From Bugula neritina (taxonomy: Eukaryota > Bryozoa > Gymnolaemata > Cheilostomatida > Bugulidae), in NCBI GenBank assembly GCA_964035545.1, contig OZ037765.1:13510698-13574697 (forward strand): a DNA stretch of 64,000 bases. The letters run 5' to 3'. How positions within the stretch are numbered: position 1 is the first letter of the stretch; each line of letters starts with the position of its first letter. The notes below the pieces were generated by a model. The model was given only the letters and a program-made list of their open reading frames with translations. It searched no databases and was not told the DNA's origin. A program made the position numbers and the translations under genes. Positions 11,401-20,400 of the stretch are shown here, in pieces.

Positions 11401-14400
11401 CATATCTTTGCATGTCTCCTATAAAAAATCCATGTTGACACAAACTTAAAAAAACATTTCAATTACAACAAAATAACTAACAAAAAATATACATACCCTG
11501 ATAGCAAGGAATTATTACAGTATTGATATAATTGATTAGAATCAAAATTTAATAAAGTAAAATAATTTTAAAAATATCTTAAGGCTTTAAAAACTTCCTA
11601 TATATAATAAGTATACTAAGCTAATTACTACCCACCAAATGACTACACCGTAAGATAATAAATACACACCTCTGTCATAATGTGAGCTGGCTGCCTGTTT
11701 ATCATAATACAGATTTTGATTCTCGTTTAAAGGTCTTCCATATTCATTGATGATTGGATTTTCTACAACATCAATTGAAAACATACATTATTTTCACAAA
11801 AATAACTAAATTAGCTCAATACCTTCAACATTAAGAATTAGTCACTTTGCTATGTTGTAATGGGAAACTAATAATGAAACAATATTACATTACCAAAGTT
11901 CTTCCAGTGAGTTTTATGTATTAATTTGATACCATTCATTATCATTCAGATTTATTTGCAAAAGTATTGAATCGTGATAACAATGTATACCTTGCAATAG
12001 CAGGAGAGGGCATGGAAAGGTTGAACATGATTAAAGAAATATTGTGCTATATAGCGTAGCAAGTAGTTGGGTTGTAATAAATACGTGAAAAAAATTCAAA
12101 GCTAAAATAGAATATAAACATTCAGCAACAAAAATTGGATATGATAAAGTCTAGCTCTGTGGTATTGAAAGAACACCAATTAGTTCTTGATGGTTCAGAA
12201 TATGATCAATTGACTATAAATCTTAAAAAAATTTATAACTGTTTCAATTTTGTAAATTAATACATAGTTTACAAACCTGAAAAATTTGTCAGTGATTTCT
12301 GAGGCATATATCCACCATCGTGTCGTACGACAGGGCCATCTACAAATGTAAAGTAAATAAATTGTCACAATTGTGAATAATTGCAACTGAAAGAACAGGA
12401 TCAGATACAGGTGAAGAGAAGATTTATTGCAAATATTATTCTAAATTGATTAAAATAACTATCAATCTTGGAACTTGATGTGTGATTGGTGCGTAAGAGT
12501 ACAACAACGTTGGATTGAGTCTAAGCTGATAATTATCGTGATTTATTTCAATTCTAGCTAGTAGGAAAATCCCCGAGCTCAACGAGTCTCGCGGTGAATA
12601 ATAGCGAGTCAAACAACACAACATCCCCCTTTCTAAGTGGGTTACAAAAAACATTTATATGTAATCACGTATGCTATTAATTAAGATTGACAATAGTAAG
12701 AAAAAACATGACAATATGTATTTTTATGATTGTTCCATAGAAGGCACGAGTGTCTCCGTGGTTAGATCGTCTGGATGTTAATTCATCACATAGTCATCAA
12801 ATCTCCGGGGCAATCTTCGCTCTCTGGATAGAGCACCAAACCTACCCGGAACCGTTGGACTGGCTGTATGGGCCAAAGACGTACCCGAGCCCTCTGCGAC
12901 CAATGTTCCGGGTGCCTGCGTTCCTGATGGATTGGCTTTTTTGTTAGCTTTTGGACCAAGCACCTCTGCACCCATAGGAACCGGCGGAGGAGCTTTTGGT
13001 TCGAGCACCACGGGGTCCTCTTCCCGAAGATCTACCAACGCACTTCTGTTTCGGCGTATAACTCCTGTTTCAGTTTTAACCGTGTATGAGTGTGGAGCTA
13101 CACTTGCCAGAACTGTGCCCCGTTTCTTAGTGTCTCTGACATAGACGGGTGAACCTTGAGAAAGTTCAGGCAACAGAGTGGCTTTGTGCCGTTGGTTGTA
13201 GTTATTCATGGTCCTTAGATTTATGTGTTGTTCCTTCTCAGCAATGTCTGGTGGCTTGTGAACCACTCGGGTTTCAGGCATGGAGGGTAGGGTAGTTCGA
13301 AGTAGCCTGTTCATCAAAAGTTCTGAAGGAGTGAATCCGTTTTCGAGTGGAGTAGCTCTATAGGTTAGTAGGCTTAGGTATGGATCTGTAGTTTTGCTCC
13401 ACAGACGCTTTACTGTTCCTACCGCTCTCTCAGCTTCGCCATTGGCTTTTGGATATCTTGGAGAGCTGGTCACGTGTTGAAAACCATAACTCTGGGCAAA
13501 TTCTTGGAACTCCCTAGAGCTGAACTGAGGTCCATTGTCAGAAATGACTACCTCGGGGATTCCATGAGTTGAGAAGATGGATTTAACTTTGTCCACAGTG
13601 AATGCTGAAGACAGTGAGTCTAATCTCCTAACTTCTATGTATCTGCTATGATAATCGACCACTAACAGATAGTTCTTTTTCTGGAACTCGAACAGGTCTG
13701 CACCTAACTTTATCCAGGGTTTAGATGGCAAGGTGGATGGCTGCAGAGGCTCTACCGAGGTCGGTGAGTTAATTCTGCACTGTCGACACCCCTGTACCAT
13801 TTCCTTTATTTGTTTAGACATTCCCGGCCACCAGATATCTCTTCTGGCTCTTGCCTGGCATTTTACTATTCCTTGATGGGCCTGGTGAATGCGGTCAAGC
13901 AGTTTTAGTCTTAGGTTGCTAGGGATGACTAGCCGCTGATCATATAAGAGAAGGCCTTTAGATTGTGTCAAATGTCCTTTGACATCCCAGTAAGGGTGTA
14001 CTGCTGTGTGGGCATCTGTTTTATATGTAGGCCATCCTTTTATGATGAGATTCTGGACCTCTTGGCACACAGCATCTAATTGTTGTGCCTCCTTGATTTC
14101 TTCGATCATCGGATCTATCGAAGGTATAATGGAAGTGCTAGCTTCTAGCTCTTCAACTAGCATCACATCTATGCGAGATGGTATACCAGAGGGTGCTCGC
14201 GACAATGCATCTGCTATGTGGTTGCGAGACCCTGGGATATACTCTATTTTTGGAGCATACCTCATGAGCCGCAGTCTCAATCGGAGAATCCTGGCTGGCA
14301 CTTGGTCTAAGTCTTTTACACCCATAAGCCTAACCAAAGGCTTGTGATCCGTCTCTAGAGTGAAAGGTAATCCTCTTAAAAACTGATCAAGCTTGTTGCA

Positions 14401-17400
14401 TGCCCAAGCCATTGCCAATGCCTCCTTTTCTATTGCGGCGTAATTTTGTTCCACTGAGGTTAAAGACCTTGATGCATAGTATACTGGCCTCCTTGTCCCA
14501 TCCTTTTGTATTTGAAACATAGCAGCTCCAAGTCCAGTGTTGCTAGCATCAGTGGCAACAATTGTTTTCAGCTTGGGATCATAGTGTGCTATGACCTGAG
14601 CAGACATCAGTGTTTGCTTTACCTTTTGGAAAGCTTCCTCTTGAGGTTGATTCCATGTCCAAGCCTTACTTTCCTTCAGTAACTCTCTCATGGGAGCTGT
14701 GATTTCAGACAGGTGAGGGATAAACTTAGCTAGCTGATTCAGCATACCATTTAGTCGTCTCAACTCTGTCTTACAGGTAGGGGCTGGAAAGTCACGTATT
14801 GATGCGACTTTATCCGGGTCAGGGCTGACTCCTTTAGCATCTATAATGTGGCCTAAAAACTTCACTTGAGCTTGGCCAATCTCACACTTGTCTTCATTCA
14901 ATGTGAGTCCTGCTTCTTCCAGTCTGCTTAAAACCAGCTTTAAGGTTTTATCGTGGCTTTCTGCATCTTTACCATGAACTAGAATATCGTCCATGTGGCA
15001 GATGACATTCTCTATGTCGCCTAGTAGTCTGCACATAGCTCGAGAAAAGATCTCCGGTGCACTAGATATGCCAAATGGAAGTCTGTTGAAACAGAACCGG
15101 CCAAAAGGTGTGAGGAAGGTAGTCAGTTTTCTTGACTCCTTGTCCAAGTGTATTTGCCAGAACCCACTATTGGCATCCAGCTTTAAGAAGATTTTACTTG
15201 CCCCCAACAGTCCAATACTTTCATCGACTGCTGGCATTGGATAGATTTCCCTTCTAACTGCTTTATTCAGGCCAGTCAGGTCCACACAGACGCGTACATC
15301 TCCTGATGGTTTGAGGACTGGGACCATTCCACTACACCACTCTGTAGCTTCTGTTACGGGAGAGATAACTCCTTGTTGTGCCATCTCATCTAGCTTTTTC
15401 TTGGTTTTGTCTCGTAATGGAATGGGAATTTTCATTGGAGTGTAGATGCATGTTGGCTGGTAATCTGGAATTAGTGATATTCTGTATGAGTATCCCTTGA
15501 GTGCTCCAAGGCCTTTAAATAGCTTTGAGAAGTCTGTGTGAATGTCTTTGGTTATTTCCCCTTGCTGCTTTACTTGGCATGTTATCAGTCCTAACTTTTC
15601 ACAAGCAGTTCTACTGAGTAGAGAGGTTGACTGATTTTGAATTACGTAGGCTGTCTCCTTGTACTTTTGACTTTTATATTGAAGATCTGCCTCAAAAGTT
15701 CCTAAGACTTGGAGTTGCTTTCCTCCAGGTCCATATAAGCGGACTCCTGTAGTTTGCAGTGAAATAGTAGACAGCCACGGTAGTTTGTCACTGACTACTG
15801 TGCCATCTGCACCTGTATCGAGCTTGAAAGTAGTACAGTTACCATTTACTGCTACTTCGGCTTTCCAAGCATCCACAGTTAGGTTTTCTATTTTGAACTC
15901 TCCTGTGAACATTATACCGTCGTCATTACTTGCTTCGGTCACCTCCTGGATGGATCTACTTCTGCATTGCCGCTGGAAGTGGCCCACTTTCTTGCACTTC
16001 CTGCATTGAGCATCCTTAGCTGGGCATTCCGCTTTTGAATGTGGTTCCCTACCGCACCTTTTACAAGAATCCTGGCTGTTTGTAGGCTTGTACATCTGAG
16101 AGTTAACTGGCAGCTGGACAGCATCTCCCTGCTTGCGTGTATTACTTGGTTTGCTTTGCTTATATTTAGGGTAGCTGCTTTGTGCTTTACTTATAGCATC
16201 TACAGACCCTGAGCTTGCTCCTTTTGTTACACTTTGCATCACAGTTGAAGTGACTTCACTGCTCCTACAAATACGTACTGCCTGGTCTAGCGTTAAAGTG
16301 TTACCTTGAGAAATCAATTTCTTTCTAAGAGAGTCATCTCTAATTCCTAAAACAATTCGATCTCTCAGCATCTCATCAAATGGTGCTGGTGCCTCATCAG
16401 TGGCAGGTCGGTAATTAAATCCACATTTATCTGCTAGCGCACGTAATTCTGAGTAAAAAGCATCAAAATTCTCTCCTTGTAATTGACACCTTGTATTAAA
16501 TTTATAACGTTCGTGCACTATATTTCGTTCTCCTACACAGTATTGCTCCAAAATGTCTATTATCGCTGCTAGACTCTTATCATTCTGATATTTGTGACTT
16601 GACTCTACCACTCGGCATGCATCATCACCAATTGTATATAATAGCAATGCTCTCTGGTACTCATCACTTTCCTCCGAAAGTCTAGACAGAATGTAAAACG
16701 ACTGCCACCGGCTTTTAAATCTTCTGAAGTTTTGCTCACGCTCACAATTCAAAACGATCTCACCTGGTGGTTCGATTCTGGGTGCATTCCTATGCACAAT
16801 TATTTGTTGCTGAACTTCTTCATCGCCCATTATTAGTTTTAACTGCTGCCACCATGTGTGATTGGTGCGTAAGAGTACAACAACGTTGGATTGAGTCTAA
16901 GCTGATAATTATCGTGATTTATTTCAATTCTAGCTAGTAGGAAAATCCCCGAGCTCAACGAGTCTCGCGGTGAATAATAGCGAGTCAAACAACACAACAC
17001 TTGACATGCCAGAATAGTTTAGCATACAATAGAATAATTTGTTTCAACTGCAAACTTTATCACAGCAACTATGAATAAAGTAAATTTTAAGCTAAAAATT
17101 TCCGGCCAGTCACCTAGCATTGCTTTGTAACCGTACCCCTCACCCACACTTACCGTACCGTAGGCCGTAACAACAAATATCAGCCATTTTTACAAATGTC
17201 TGAGCTTCCTATACGGCGTTGCGGTACAGTAGGATCAAGCACTGCTTGATTCAAATAAGTTGCGCCGAGCTCCTATTGGACAGAAAAACTTTTGCGTCAA
17301 CTCACTGGATATGAATGTCCAATGAAGTGTCATAGATCTTACCTAATAGCGGACTTTGAAAACTTCAGCCCGAACACATTCAAAATGGCTGATATTTTAT

Positions 17401-20400
17401 GTTACTGCCTATGGTACGGTAGGTGTGAATGAGGGGTTAGAAACCAGGTGGCTAATTAAACTTACCCAACATAATGGTTTATATTATGGTGTAAAAATAA
17501 ATACTACAAGATAAAAGTAGATTAAAGAAACTTTATCAAAATTATAACACGAAGATAGAATATAATTTAACCTTGCATAATGTCTCTATGAATTATGTGT
17601 TAACATTTCTATATTATGAAACTGATTTTTCCGTACACATATCTTTAGGCTCAAGTTAATAAGGGAATTCGTTGATGACAGAAGGCTTTTAAAACTATTG
17701 CAACCAATAATACTTTCAGAATGCTACTCATGAGTAAAGATAAATAATTATACATATCTGATAAAATTCAATTTTAGTGAGAACATGGAGTGATTGAATT
17801 ATGACTACATTCTCGTATTAAACATTTTAATTAAATTTTCAGTCCTATCTGTATTAATATTACGAATTGATACTTTTATAATAGATATAAGCTGATGAGA
17901 CATAATCATTAGTAAATATGTATCATTTCTAAGAACTAATTGGCAGATTTTAAGCGAAATGTTGCCAGCTAAAAAATTTGACTCGTTTTAACTTTCTGCC
18001 ACACATTGCAATGTAACACTGACCAAAAATTAATGAATTCACAAACTAAATAAATATATCAACACCATCAACACATACCTGAATATTTTGCACGCGCACT
18101 TTGTATATCCACATAGGAACTGGTAAAGTAATGTTGAGATGTTGGTACTGAGTGTTCTTTATTCTCCCAGTTTGGTTTAGACCTTTGTCTATCATAGCCA
18201 GATTTCCATATCTCCTTTCTCTCTTCGGGGGGATTTGGATCATACTCTTCGTCCCCAGAATACTCGTGCAGTTTGGATTGCTGCATTGCTGATCTCTTAG
18301 CCGCTGGGTTTCGTGGTGCAGGTAAAGAATACTGGTCTCTTTTAGAAAGCACATCAGTTCTTACAGCACCAGCTAAGAAGACATAAAAATATAACTTTTA
18401 CAGTCAACATCTCTTTCTAGTATAGACAAGTTTGACGTCATCACAAGTTCCTAATAAAGAGTTGCTAGTACCAATGATAATCATCCATGTTAAATATTAG
18501 CTTGGTAATGTAGGTGAGCAGCCACAATATCCATCTTACTCTAGTTATGCTGGTGACTGTGAGGACATATTGAGCATACCTTAAGTGATAAAGGATCAAC
18601 CTGTTCACAGTTGTTATGCTATGATATTGAATACTGACTAGAAATATGGTTATGAAACATTTAATAGCTTCAGCACACGCATTGTGTAAGGTGCAAATTT
18701 CATGTTAGGTTATCATAGTTGAACAGTTAAACTTCGAATATGTTACAAAACATAAAATTATTTAGAACTAAATTGCCTAGATCTAAATACAACTTTAATG
18801 CCCAGTATAACCATTAACTTGACCTACGATAAGGTTGGAACCCATAGATGGCTTGCTGGCTTAGAAAATTGGAGCAAACCATTCTATAATGCACTACCAA
18901 ATTAATACAACATATAAAGTATACATATTATTATACGGTTATTATAATTCTGTTTATATTTATTCATTGTCAGCACCTCTTTTAACCCAAGCTACACTCT
19001 CCCTTGTCTTCTGAATAGCAGTATTATGTCGTCTGCTAGAAAGGTGAGTTGTAATCTCATAATCCTTCCAACCAATAACGCTCAAGCAAATCTAAAACAC
19101 ACCAAAAAGCTTTTTCAAGGCTGAAGGTAGATAATTTATTGTCCACACGAAAGGGAGAATGTTAAATTACAATCCATAATTGAAATCAACTTCATCGCTA
19201 ATAGACCACAGGCAAGTCTTGGGTAAAAACAGCTTCACCCACTTATCAAATCACTGGAGGCTATCAAACAAAGTAACTTTAAGTTAAGTTTACCTCACAG
19301 AAATTATATTTGAGATGTCGATCTTTGATTCGTACAGGAGGCAAATATGTCTACAAACAGCAGAAAAAATATTTTAGACCCAAGACGATGAAATTCATAG
19401 TGAAATATTATAAATATAATGTACGTATATCTATCTTTTAACACTACAGTTACAACAGATCACACTTTTAATAAGCAAACATCAGTTTTTAAAGAAAAAA
19501 TGTTTTGACTGGTTACTTTTATGTAAACTACCATTGAACATGCAAAAAGATCTGAGATAACTATGATTTATGTACACCATTTCACTCCGACAAAGTCTGG
19601 TCAGCTAAAAAAAACTTGTTTCTAATAATAAAATTTTGAAAATAAAACTAATATTATACCAATTTTATAAAAAACGAAATTGCTCCGTGCACAACTTTTC
19701 CCAATAAACCTGTAAACTAACCTAATTGTTTGCAAAATTTTACCTTGTATTTCCGATGAGCGGGTGATGTTGGCAAGGATACCCATCGGTAGACTTCCTA
19801 GAACCCAACATAACAACATTTATATATCCATGTATCATTCAAACGCATCGAGATATTCAGCGATAAAGGAAACTTACAACATCCTAATAAACTGCATCAC
19901 CATCAACCAGTCAATAATTCGAACGGTTATCTTCACTGGGAACTTTTTGCGATCACCATCAAATATGGGAACCTGTACCATACTGTTCTAACAATATACT
20001 GTACTTACGTGCAAGTGCTCTGGCTTCTGTATATGATTTATCATTTCCTCTACATCAATTTCATGAACATCACATAACTAAAACGCATATACAGCTCATT
20101 AGAAACTGCATAGTATGTATATTATACATTTTGCAACAACAAAATGAAACATTACAGCATTAAAAATGAACAAGTTTGACCAAATTTTTAGCTTTGAGCT
20201 ACGTATAAATAAATTATTTTATGAAACCTTACACTGCAAGAAAGTTTTCGAATCAAATCCGCATTACTTTTAGCAGACGCAATCATTTCTTGAATGAACA
20301 CGTAATTGACATCCGCCTACAATTAAAAACCAAAGTAATAAGTGGGTGCTCAGAACAAAGTAATAACAAGGTACTCAGAAAAAATAATGACAGCCATCAT

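Larger units (their letters stand above)
12479..16999 (-). mobile_element. Complete Ty3/Gypsy-type LTR retrotransposon (4521 bp), probably recent
   Basis: Two 145-bp direct repeats, identical by eye, flank a single uninterrupted gag-pol frame. In element orientation each LTR starts TGTTGTG and ends ACACA (TG..CA). The element is bounded by a 5-bp target-site duplication CTTGA at 12474-12478 and 17000-17004. Just inside the 5' LTR (right end) is a primer-binding site TGGTGGCAGC, and just outside the 3' LTR is a purine tract AGAAAGGGGGA (12634-12624). The domain order protease-RT-RNaseH-integrase places it in Ty3/Gypsy; zinc knuckles, short LTRs and the absence of a recognisable chromodomain or env suggest a Mag-like lineage (inference). 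It sits in an intron of the SR/zinc-finger gene in the same orientation as that gene. Confidence 0.97.
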
